From NCBI GenBank assembly GCA_009777725.1, contig WRLG01000026.1, positions 1-42,518 of the forward strand: DNA of 42,518 nt. The letters run 5' to 3'. The notes beneath the pieces were generated by a model. It was given only the letters and a program-made list of their open reading frames with translations. It did no database searches and was not told the DNA's origin. Made by a program: the position numbers and the translations under genes. Below are positions 32,581 to 39,647 of this stretch, piece after piece; position 1 is the stretch's first letter; each line of letters opens with the position of its first letter. Origin of the DNA: Oscillospiraceae bacterium (GTDB lineage Bacteria > Bacillota > Clostridia > Oscillospirales > Ruminococcaceae).

Positions 32581-33135
32581 ATGGATGAGCAGATTAAAAG
32601 CACGAAATCAAAGATGGAGAAATGTCTTGGCAGTCTGGACAGGGAGTATTCCGCAATAAGGGCGGGCAGAGCTAACCCTGCGGTTTTGGATAAGCTCTCA
32701 GTGGATTACTACGGCACGCCGACCCCCATTCAGCAGATGGCGGCAGTTTCCGCGCCGGATGCCAGAACGCTGATGATTCAGCCATGGGATGCGTCACAGC
32801 TTAAAGCGATTGAAAAGGCTGTATTGGCTTCCGATATAGGGATAAATCCCTCTAATGACGGCAAGGTCATAAGGATGGTTTTCCCCCAGCTTACCGAGGA
32901 ACGCCGCCGCGAAATCGTAAAGCAGGTAAGTAAATATGCCGAGGAAGCAAAGGTGACAATCAGAAACACCCGCCGTGACCTTATCGAAAAGCTGAAGGCT
33001 ATGAAAAAGACAAGCGAAATCACCGAGGATGATTTAAAAAACGGCGAAAAGGAAGCGCAAAAGCTAACCGATAAATTCTGCGAGGAAATCGACAAGCTGG
33101 CAAAGGCGAAGGAAAAGGAAATTATGTCCATTTGA
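32581..33135 (+). CDS. frr: Ribosome recycling factor
   Basis: 184 residues, normal length. IRAGRANPAVLDKLSVDYYG, the mobile-domain region, and IGINPSNDGKVIRMVFPQLTEERR are classic, and the three-helix bundle arms follow. Together with EF-G it splits post-termination ribosomes. GAAAGGG precedes the ATG. A 29-base piece of this gene (32938-32966) recurs with two mismatches at 33750-33778, beyond the toxin module that follows. Confidence 0.96.
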   Translation: MDEQIKSTKSKMEKCLGSLDREYSAIRAGRANPAVLDKLSVDYYGTPTPIQQMAAVSAPDARTLMIQPWDASQLKAIEKAVLASDIGINPSNDGKVIRMVFPQLTEERRREIVKQVSKYAEEAKVTIRNTRRDLIEKLKAMKKTSEITEDDLKNGEKEAQKLTDKFCEEIDKLAKAKEKEIMSI

Positions 33136-33208
33136 TTTTTCGGGTTTGCCCAAAATGCACATTCGTGTAACATCTGACACATCGTCAGATAAAGGACGTG
33201 AATAATTA

Positions 33209-33538
33209 ATGACAAAAGAATTTATAATAACCAAGACATTTGACAGAAAATGGCATGATTTGGGATTGACGGACGATGATTTACAAAAATTGCAAGAAGA
33301 GCTATTGCAAAATCCCGAAATCGGTGATATAATAAAGGGAACGGGAGGCGCGAGAAAAGTTCGTTTTGCGTTGCCGAGCCGCGGCAAAAGCGGCGGTGTT
33401 AGAATTATTTACGTTGACGCGGTATATGCCGAGTGTATTCATCTGCTGTTTTGTTATCGCAAGGGTCAACAAGATGATTTAACAGATGAGCAGAAAAAGC
33501 AATTTAAAGTATATATTAAATCATTAAAAGGAGCGTAA
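33209..33538 (+). CDS. RelE-like toxin
   Basis: 109 residues with the RelE/HigB-type fold: TFDRKWHDLGLTDDDLQKLQEELLQNPEIGDIIKGTGGARKVRFAL, then SGGVRIIYVDAVYAECIHLLFCY. The G-TGGARKVRF and SGGVRIIY blocks are typical of the toxin-first RelE subgroup that cleaves mRNA at the ribosome. It would block translation when free. The position inside the pyrH-frr-uppS operon is unusual. AAGGA precedes the ATG and a small hairpin (ATCTGAC/GTCAGAT, about 33171-33189) lies before it. Antitoxin-like gene follows after five bases. Confidence 0.85.
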   Translation: MTKEFIITKTFDRKWHDLGLTDDDLQKLQEELLQNPEIGDIIKGTGGARKVRFALPSRGKSGGVRIIYVDAVYAECIHLLFCYRKGQQDDLTDEQKKQFKVYIKSLKGA

Positions 33539-33543
33539 TTAAA

Positions 33544-33744
33544 ATGGATAAAGATATGTTTGATGATTTAATACAGTCCTGCAAGGAAGCTGTTGATTAT
33601 CAAAAAGGCGGTAAGGCTATGGCGCGTTCCGTCATTATATCTATGCCGGACATGGATATAAGCACAAAATATAATATGTTGATAGAAACAGACAAGGCGG
33701 CGATTACTACTATTATAGACAAGATATTGCTGTCATACCGCTAA
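33544..33744 (+). CDS. Putative short antitoxin partner, no HTH seen
   Basis: 66 residues. The N-terminal MFDDLIQSCKEAVDYQKGG resembles the toxin-binding start of antitoxins that follow this RelE subgroup (LFDDLxxSxxE-xxDYxKG). The usual C-terminal XRE helix-turn-helix is missing; instead DMDISTKYNMLIETDKAAIT and a short helix follow. It may be a truncated antitoxin that still neutralises the toxin but no longer represses transcription, or a natural short variant. AAAAGGAG lies about eight bases before the ATG. Confidence 0.65.
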   Translation: MDKDMFDDLIQSCKEAVDYQKGGKAMARSVIISMPDMDISTKYNMLIETDKAAITTIIDKILLSYR

Positions 33745-33749
33745 TATAC

Positions 33750-33778
33750 GCCGAGTAAGCAAAGGTTACAATCAGAAA
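33750..33778 (+). repeat. Partial copy of frr at the border of the toxin module
   Basis: 29 bases match frr 32938-32966 at 27 positions (GCCGAG then AAGCAAAGGT). One mismatch makes an in-frame TAA. It lies between the antitoxin and uppS and is probably a relic of the recombination that brought in the module. Confidence 0.75.
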
Positions 33779-33795
33779 TCGGTAGGTGATTTTTT

Positions 33796-34500
33796 ATTAA
33801 CACACATAACTTACCCGCTCATATAGGCATAATAATGGACGGCAATGGTCGCTGGGCGGAAAAACGCGGTATGCCTCGTATGCTCGGACATGCCGAGGGC
33901 GGGAAGACTTTCAAAAAAATAGTGCGCCATTGTAAGGACATAGGGATTAAATATGTTACGCTTTACGCCTTTTCCACCGAAAACTGGAAACGCTCGGAGG
34001 AAGAGGTAAGCGGGCTTATGAAGCTCTTCAAGCAACATATCAACGAAGCCAAGGGATATGCTAAGGAGAAAACGAGGATAATTTTCTTAGGCGACAAAGC
34101 CCCGTTTGACTCCGAGATTCGCAGCGGTATGCTGGAGCTTGAAGAAAAGTCGGCAGAGTTTGACCGATTTACCGTCATGATGGCGATGAATTACGGAGGG
34201 CGCGCCGATATAGTAAACGCCGCGAAGAGAGCCGCTTCCATGCTCTGCAACAAGGAAATCAAGCCGGAGGATTTTGATGAGAGCCTTATCGGCAGTTTGC
34301 TCTATACGGGAATTGCCCCCGATGTTGACCTGCTGATACGCCCCGGCGGCGAGAGGCGGCTGTCTAACTTTTTGCTCTGGCAATCGGCATATGCGGAGTT
34401 ATATTTTTCCAACACCCTTTGGCCCGACTTTACCGTTAAAGAGCTTGACAGGATATTAGAGGATTTCTCCGCCAGAAACAGGCGTTTCGGCGGGTATTGA
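33796..34500 (+). CDS. uppS: Undecaprenyl diphosphate synthase, probable AUU start
   Basis: 234 residues if begun at ATT 33796. Conserved HIGIIMDGNGRWA (with catalytic Asp), FSTENWKRS, MAMNYGGRADIV and LIRPGGERRLSNFLLWQ are all present. The enzyme condenses isopentenyl diphosphate units to the C55 carrier of cell-wall synthesis. ATG 33835 is inside the conserved block and would delete the first strand. Between the in-frame TGA at 33787 and that ATG no ATG, GTG or TTG occurs in this frame; AGGTGA (33784-33789) stands six bases before ATT AAC ACA. A one-base change in the T6 run would instead join a GTG at 33787. Next to cdsA and dxr. Confidence 0.94.
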   Translation: MNTHNLPAHIGIIMDGNGRWAEKRGMPRMLGHAEGGKTFKKIVRHCKDIGIKYVTLYAFSTENWKRSEEEVSGLMKLFKQHINEAKGYAKEKTRIIFLGDKAPFDSEIRSGMLELEEKSAEFDRFTVMMAMNYGGRADIVNAAKRAASMLCNKEIKPEDFDESLIGSLLYTGIAPDVDLLIRPGGERRLSNFLLWQSAYAELYFSNTLWPDFTVKELDRILEDFSARNRRFGGY

Positions 34501-34601
34501 GTTAATTTATTACAATTGAGGTTGTTTGTGCAGGAGGCGCGCAGGCAGATATTTCCTCTTGCAAATGAAGTTGAATATATTGGGAGGTCGCGGAAGTAGG
34601 T

Positions 34602-35453
34602 ATGGTAACGCGAATAATAACGTCCGCTGTGGGAATCGTTGCGGCTATTGTGATATTGTTTTTCTCTGATACGCTGGTTTTTAACTTTGCGATTTCGGCT
34701 GTTTCCGCTATAATGGTTCATGAAATTTTAGATGCCTGCAAATGCTTGCAATACAGGCTTCAAACAATCGTCTGCCTTATTTTTGCGGCGGCTACTCCTA
34801 TTTTGGTTGACGTTGAAAGTATGCTTGTAACCTATGTTTTTGCAACGCTGTGTATCTTCTGCCTGTTCGCGGGCTATATTCGGATACATAAAAGACTTCA
34901 CTTTGACAAGCTTTGCGTTATGCTGGCTACAACCCTGCTTATATCGCTTTCGATGACCTGCATCGTATCATTGAGAAGGCTTTCGGACTTGCATGGTGTT
35001 TGTTATGTTGTGCTTGCTTTGGCAGGTGCTTGGCTGGGCGATTCAGGTGCTTATTTTACGGGGACATTTTTCGGAAAAAGAAAACTCTGCCCGGAAATAT
35101 CTCCTAAGAAAACGGTTGAAGGAGCAATCGGCGGCGTTTTGACTACACCTATAATATTTGTCCTGTACGCATTCGGCTACCATAAATTCTATGCGTTCAA
35201 CGGCGAGTATTTTGATGTATACTATCCCGCTATTATTATCATGGGCTTGCTCTGCGGAATTTTCGGTATCATAGGTGACCTTTGCGCTTCGCTTTTAAAA
35301 AGGCAGTATAATGTAAAGGATTTCGGCACAATCATGCCGGGGCACGGCGGCTTTATGGATAGGTTTGACAGTGTCTTGTTTGTCGCCCCGTTTATGGCTC
35401 TTACGCTGAACAGCATTAATTTATTCAGCGCGGAATTGATGGTGACAATCTAA
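34602..35453 (+). CDS. cdsA: Phosphatidate cytidylyltransferase
   Basis: 283 residues with seven or eight hydrophobic helices. The C-terminal signature LKRQYNVKDFGTIMPGHGG then FMDRFDSVLFVAP is the CdsA active-site motif; GDSGAYFTGTFFGKRKL is also conserved. It makes CDP-diacylglycerol from phosphatidate and CTP. The Shine-Dalgarno is uncertain: GGAGG is 14 bases away and AGGT abuts the ATG. A ~100-base gap after uppS contains a short GTG frame. The stop overlaps the dxr start (TAATG). Confidence 0.94.
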   Translation: MVTRIITSAVGIVAAIVILFFSDTLVFNFAISAVSAIMVHEILDACKCLQYRLQTIVCLIFAAATPILVDVESMLVTYVFATLCIFCLFAGYIRIHKRLHFDKLCVMLATTLLISLSMTCIVSLRRLSDLHGVCYVVLALAGAWLGDSGAYFTGTFFGKRKLCPEISPKKTVEGAIGGVLTTPIIFVLYAFGYHKFYAFNGEYFDVYYPAIIIMGLLCGIFGIIGDLCASLLKRQYNVKDFGTIMPGHGGFMDRFDSVLFVAPFMALTLNSINLFSAELMVTI

Positions 35454-36607
35454 TGAAAACCGTTACTATAATAGGCTCAACGGGTTCTATAGGAAAACAG
35501 GCTTTGGAGGTATGCAAAAAGCATAACATTAAAGTATTGGGACTTGCCGCGCACAGCAATGTTACCCTTTTAGCGGAGCAGGTAACGGAATTTTCACCCG
35601 AATATGTCTGTATTTACGATGATACTCAATATAATCAATTAAAAGAGCTTCTGCAATGCCGCGATGTTAAGCTGTTGTGCGGCATGGAGGGGCTTTGTTT
35701 TCTTGCCTCGCTTGACGGCGCGGATTTGTTTGTCAATTCCGTTGTCGGCATGGTGGGGCTTTTGCCCACCTTAACGGCTATAGAAAAAGGCGTTGACATA
35801 GCCTTGGCGAATAAGGAAGCTCTTGTGGCGGGCGGGGAACTTGTGATGGCTGAAGCAAGGAAAAAGAATGTCCAAGTGATTCCGATTGACAGTGAACATT
35901 CGGCTATTTTTCAATGCCTTCGGGGCAATCATAAAAAGCAGGTAAGCAAACTTATTTTAACCGCCTCGGGCGGAGCTTTTTTCGGTAAGACTAAAAAAGA
36001 ACTTGCCTCGGTTACGGTTGAGCAAGCCCTAAAGCACCCTAATTGGAGCATGGGCGGCAAAATTACCGTTGATTCGGCGACGCTTATGAACAAGGGGCTG
36101 GAGTTTATTGAAGCACTTCAGCTTTTCGGCTATGATTACAATATTACCCCCGCGGATATAGAAATCATCATAAACCGCGAAAGCGTTCTTCATTCGGCGG
36201 TTGAGTTTGATGATTATTCGGTTATCGCTCAGCTTGGCGTTCCCGATATGAAAATCCCGATTCAATATGCTCTTTTATATCCCGAACGCCTTAACTGCGA
36301 GGTTAAACGCCTTTCCCTTACCGATTATAAAACACTAAGCTTTTATCAGCCCGATTACGAAACCTTTGATTGCCTTACCGCTTGTATAGCCGCCGCTAAA
36401 ACAGGCTTTTCCGCTCCCTGCGCTGTAAACGCGGCTAACGAGGAAGCGGTCAAGCTGTTCTTGAACGGAAAAATCCCGTTTCTAAAAATAGGCGAACTGG
36501 TCACAAGTGCTTTAAATTTGCCGTTGCTCCCAATCACCTCCTACGAGGACGTTATCAAAGCCGATAAAGCCGCAAGAAACTTAGTCAGGGCTAACTGTAA
36601 ACTGTAA
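35453..36607 (+). CDS. dxr: 1-deoxy-D-xylulose 5-phosphate reductoisomerase
   Basis: 384 residues. NADPH loop TIIGSTGSIGKQALEV, VGMVGLLPTLTAI, IALANKEALVAGGE, metal-binding IPIDSEHSAIFQCL and NWSMGGKITVDSATLMNKGLE match DXR. It catalyses the committed step of the methylerythritol phosphate pathway that supplies isopentenyl diphosphate to UppS. Start overlaps the cdsA stop. The usual following gene, rseP, is not next; the operon ends here and converges with a leftward hypothetical gene. Confidence 0.96.
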   Translation: MKTVTIIGSTGSIGKQALEVCKKHNIKVLGLAAHSNVTLLAEQVTEFSPEYVCIYDDTQYNQLKELLQCRDVKLLCGMEGLCFLASLDGADLFVNSVVGMVGLLPTLTAIEKGVDIALANKEALVAGGELVMAEARKKNVQVIPIDSEHSAIFQCLRGNHKKQVSKLILTASGGAFFGKTKKELASVTVEQALKHPNWSMGGKITVDSATLMNKGLEFIEALQLFGYDYNITPADIEIIINRESVLHSAVEFDDYSVIAQLGVPDMKIPIQYALLYPERLNCEVKRLSLTDYKTLSFYQPDYETFDCLTACIAAAKTGFSAPCAVNAANEEAVKLFLNGKIPFLKIGELVTSALNLPLLPITSYEDVIKADKAARNLVRANCKL

Positions 36608-36626
36608 ACTGTACATTGTACATCGT

Positions 36627-36824
36627 CTATTTTTGGTTTTCGTTAACTGCCTCTCTTGTAAAAGCGGGGTCTGACTCGGGGAGAATGTTTTCAACTGTTC
36701 CGTCGGGGTTTGTTTTGTAGTTTGTTATTACATTGGTTAAAAAGGGGCTGTTTATCTGGTTGGGGCTTTCCGGGTTTACGCGGGCGTTATTGCCGTGCAG
36801 TACAAAGCCTTTTTTGGGTGTCAT
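36627..36824 (-). CDS. Small hypothetical protein
   Basis: 65 residues, polar, without membrane segments or cysteines; Asn/Pro-rich centre (GNNARVNPESPNQINSPF). AAAGGACGG lies nine bases before the ATG. It follows the helical protein gene at 36853 by 28 bases and is likely cotranscribed. I do not recognise a family; small spore-related proteins can look like this, but nothing proves it. Confidence 0.6.
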   Translation of the reverse strand: MTPKKGFVLHGNNARVNPESPNQINSPFLTNVITNYKTNPDGTVENILPESDPAFTREAVNENQK

Positions 36825-36852
36825 GCTTACACCGTCCTTTCTGCCGTTTTTT

Positions 36853-37293
36853 TTAAAGAAAATTCTTTAAGCGGTCGGCGAATTTTTGCTCCTTGCTTAT
36901 AACGCTTTTGGCGACTGACACAACCCTTTGGCTGTCGCCGTTGGAGTTATTCAGAGCGTGCTGAACCTTTACAACGCCCGCCGCGCTGTTTTGGTACATC
37001 ATTTTTGCTATATTTTCGGTTGAGCTGTTTTTCATACAGCTTAACTTTATGTCTGCATCGGATATAAAGCGTGACATAAAGTCAGGTCCCGCCGGGCGTT
37101 TATTTTGAACTCTCAGTTGACCCGATATAAGCTCGGATTGCTTTTGATATTCCTTGAATTTTCCGCGAAGCTCCCGCTCCAGCTTCCTGTCTCTGACATT
37201 AGGGTAAAGACTTTTTATAGCGGCGGCGCCTGTTACGGCGTTTTTATATAACGCGTTCTCCAAATCGGTAGGACCGTTTTTTCTTATTTTCAT
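36853..37293 (-). CDS. Hypothetical helical protein
   Basis: 146 residues from ATG 37293, six bases after GAAAGGA; an earlier in-frame ATG lacks a site. The sequence is basic and strongly helical, with NALYKNAVTGAAAIKSLYPN, RKLERELRGKFKEYQKQSE and a second pair of helices containing AKMMYQNSAAGVVKVQHAL, suggesting a four-helix bundle similar in outline to coat/ferritin-like proteins, but lacking clear metal ligands. First of a leftward pair of genes. Function unknown. Confidence 0.65.
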   Translation of the reverse strand: MKIRKNGPTDLENALYKNAVTGAAAIKSLYPNVRDRKLERELRGKFKEYQKQSELISGQLRVQNKRPAGPDFMSRFISDADIKLSCMKNSSTENIAKMMYQNSAAGVVKVQHALNNSNGDSQRVVSVAKSVISKEQKFADRLKNFL

Positions 37294-37387
37294 GGCTTTT
37301 CCTTTCAAATTAAGTCGTTATGAACACGGCTTCACAGTGTTTTAAGCTTATTTTTCGCAAAAATTGAATAAATATTTGTGCCAGATA

Positions 37388-37416
37388 TTGAAAAATGATT
37401 TCATTTATAGTATAAT
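37388..37416 (+). promoter_or_regulatory. Promoter of the membrane protein gene at 37452
   Basis: TTGAAA (37388-37393) and TATAAT (37411-37416), spacer 17. Confidence 0.7.
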
Positions 37417-37451
37417 GATAAATAATGGCAGCTTGCAGAGGGAATTACGGT

Positions 37452-38006
37452 ATGAAAAAAAAGGAAAATATAATTTTACGTTCCTTAAAGGGGCTGAGCT
37501 ACGGCTTGGCGGCTTGGCTTATGTGCTTGGTTGTGGGAATATCGTCAAGTGCTTTAGTATCGTTTCATTTTATGTTTAAGTTTATGACAGGGCTGTGCAC
37601 TGCGGCGATAACCTTGGGGCTGTACTTTAACTGGACATATTACGCCTGCAAAAGAGATAAAGATGCCGTGAAATTCCGCAGTGCCGAGTATGACAGGCTG
37701 ATGCCTGTCAAGATGGCTGCCGCCGCACCCGCGCCGTCTTATATTATGCTGGCGGCACTTTATCTTATGAAGCTTGGGATTATCAAAGACAGGTTTGCGT
37801 TTTATCTCTTTTTCAATATTTGGATTAAACCGTTTGCCGATATGTTTGCAGAGCAGCCTCTGCCGATTGAAAGCGTACCTTGGGTCGGGGTGTTGGGCAT
37901 TACATTCTTAATATTGCTTCAGCCTGCGGTTATTACAGCAACCTATTTGCTGACGTATCACGATATTGACGTGTATAAATTATTGTTTTTCAATAATAAA
38001 CCATAA
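37452..38006 (+). CDS. Hypothetical four-helix membrane protein
   Basis: 184 residues from ATG 37452, eight bases after GAGGGAA. Hydrophobic segments lie at about residues 15-37, 42-62, 90-105 and 150-170, with a basic N-terminus (MKKKENIILR), so the start is cytoplasmic. FNWTYYACKRDKDAVKF between the second and third helix is charged. No family recognised. It precedes the glycosidase gene by 24 bases and shares its transcript. Confidence 0.65.
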   Translation: MKKKENIILRSLKGLSYGLAAWLMCLVVGISSSALVSFHFMFKFMTGLCTAAITLGLYFNWTYYACKRDKDAVKFRSAEYDRLMPVKMAAAAPAPSYIMLAALYLMKLGIIKDRFAFYLFFNIWIKPFADMFAEQPLPIESVPWVGVLGITFLILLQPAVITATYLLTYHDIDVYKLLFFNNKP

Positions 38007-38030
38007 ACTGCTTATGAGGAGATGTTTGTT

Positions 38031-38987
38031 ATGATGGTAAAAGGATTTTCTTACGGCTATGATGCTAACAGGGGGATGTTTTTCGACCCCCGCGCCAAGG
38101 CTTCGGTAAAACGCCTTGCGGGGTTGGGCGGAAATTGGGCGGCGATTTGCCTTAAAATTGCTCAAAATTCTTTTTCCTCAACCAGCTTTGGATTTGATTA
38201 TCGTTATGACCTTACCGACAGGGAGATTGAGCATATGGTTAAAATACAAAAGGATTGCGGTTTAAAGGTTTGCTTAAAGCCGATTTTGAATTGCTCCGAT
38301 GGTGTTTGGAGAGCGCGCATAGGCTTCCCCGAGCCTGATTACGGCAAAGTGGATTATTGGAAGGAATGGTTTTCCTGCTATAAGGCATTTATCATTCATT
38401 ACGCCGAAATAGCGGAGTATACCGGCTGTGAAATGCTTTGCATCGGTTGCGAAATGGGGGGGACGGAGCATCAGAAGGGGTATTGGTTAGATTTGATTAA
38501 GTCAGTCCGCGAAATTTATAAGGGCGCGGTTATATATAACGCAAACCACGGCGGGGAGCGTAATATAGAATGGTTTGACGCGGTTGACTTTATCGGAACG
38601 TCGGCATATTACCCCGTAACCGAGATTCCGGGGGACAGCGAGGAGAATATGCTCAAAGAATGGAATAAGGTAAAGAAAAATTTGAAGGAGCTCTCAGACG
38701 ACCACGGCGGGAAGCAGATTATTTTTATGGAAATAGGCTGCCGAAGCGCGCGCGGGTGTGCCGCTATGCCTTGGGATTTTACCCATAGGGATTTGCCCTA
38801 CGATGAGGACGAGCAAGCTAATTTTTACAGTTCCTGCTTCAAGGCAATGGTCGGCGAGCCTTGGTTTGCGGGATTCTTCTGGTGGGATTGGTACACCTTT
38901 TTGCCGGAGCGCGAAGGGGAATTGGGTTTCTCAATCTATAAGAAAAAGGCAGAAAGCGTGGTTCGGGAATGGTATAGCGGGGTATAG
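38031..38987 (+). CDS. GH113-like glycoside hydrolase
   Basis: 318 residues from ATG 38031, nine bases after GAGGAG (an ATG directly abutting that site is less likely). The sequence reads as a TIM barrel of the GH113 type: KGFSYGYDANRGMF, KIQKDCGLKVCLKPIL, CIGCEMGGTEHQ with the candidate acid/base Glu, VDFIGTSAYYPV and IIFMEIGCRSARG with the candidate nucleophile Glu. GH113 includes beta-mannanases. No signal peptide is present, so it would act inside the cell on imported oligosaccharides, or be another member of the fold. Confidence 0.75.
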   Translation: MMVKGFSYGYDANRGMFFDPRAKASVKRLAGLGGNWAAICLKIAQNSFSSTSFGFDYRYDLTDREIEHMVKIQKDCGLKVCLKPILNCSDGVWRARIGFPEPDYGKVDYWKEWFSCYKAFIIHYAEIAEYTGCEMLCIGCEMGGTEHQKGYWLDLIKSVREIYKGAVIYNANHGGERNIEWFDAVDFIGTSAYYPVTEIPGDSEENMLKEWNKVKKNLKELSDDHGGKQIIFMEIGCRSARGCAAMPWDFTHRDLPYDEDEQANFYSSCFKAMVGEPWFAGFFWWDWYTFLPEREGELGFSIYKKKAESVVREWYSGV

Positions 38988-39001
38988 AAAAGGGTGAAAG
39001 T

Positions 39002-39301
39002 ATGGAAAGCGGCGTTTATAAAATAGAAGAAATAATATCTCGGCTTGAACCTGTATTCAGTGAAAACAGGGTAAGAAGTGCTGTGCTGTTTGGTTCTTAC
39101 GCCAAAAACGCCGCAAGCGGCAAAAGCGATATTGATTTGATTGTTGACAGCGGACTGAGAGGACTTGATTTTGTCGGACTTATTGAGCATATACGCGAAG
39201 CGTTAAATAAAGACGTTGATGTTATTGACATCGGTTATATAAAAAAAGATTCAAGGGTTTATAAAGAAATGCAGGAAACAGGGGTTAGAATATATGGTTG
39301 A
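39002..39301 (+). CDS. MNT-type nucleotidyltransferase antitoxin
   Basis: 99 residues. The minimal nucleotidyltransferase motif VLFGSYAKNAASGKSDIDLIVD has GS followed by the DxD metal pair. In MNT/HEPN systems this protein silences the HEPN toxin by adding AMP units to its active-site tyrosine. The end overlaps the HEPN gene by eight bases. GAAAG precedes the ATG, which is 14 bases after the glycosidase gene. Confidence 0.9.
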   Translation: MESGVYKIEEIISRLEPVFSENRVRSAVLFGSYAKNAASGKSDIDLIVDSGLRGLDFVGLIEHIREALNKDVDVIDIGYIKKDSRVYKEMQETGVRIYG

Positions 39302-39632
39302 TGAAAACGCTCATATATTAGAAAAAATGATTTCACACGCCCAAAGAATAATTTCATACAGCAAGGAAATGCTTGAAGAAGAATTTATTGCCGATAGCAA
39401 GACTGCCGAAGCTTGCGTGTTTAACCTTACTCAAATTGGGGAATTAACACGCCTGCTTGATGATAGCTTTACGAATGAAAACAATGGTGTTTCTTGGCAT
39501 AAAATGCGGGGTTTGCGAAATCGAATTGTGCATAATTACGAAGGCATTGATTTGCGTTTGATTTATGATATTGTTCATAATGATATACCTGTTTTGCTTT
39601 TTAAATTAACAAATATAGCAAATAATAAATAA
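39294..39632 (+). CDS. HEPN (HepT-like) RNase toxin
   Basis: 112 residues, all helical. The catalytic Rx4HxY motif is seen as RNRIVHNY near residue 79, preceded by GVSWHKMRGL, a standard HepT context. The toxin would cleave RNA, probably tRNA ends, when not modified. Overlap with the MNT gene shows coupling. Fifteen bases before tex. Confidence 0.9.
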   Translation: MVDENAHILEKMISHAQRIISYSKEMLEEEFIADSKTAEACVFNLTQIGELTRLLDDSFTNENNGVSWHKMRGLRNRIVHNYEGIDLRLIYDIVHNDIPVLLFKLTNIANNK

Positions 39633-39647
39633 AGGGGAACTTTAATT

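Noticed and set aside
34525-34599. Small GTG frame between uppS and cdsA
   Set aside because: Only about 24 codons, no recognisable features; could be a leader but unsupported.
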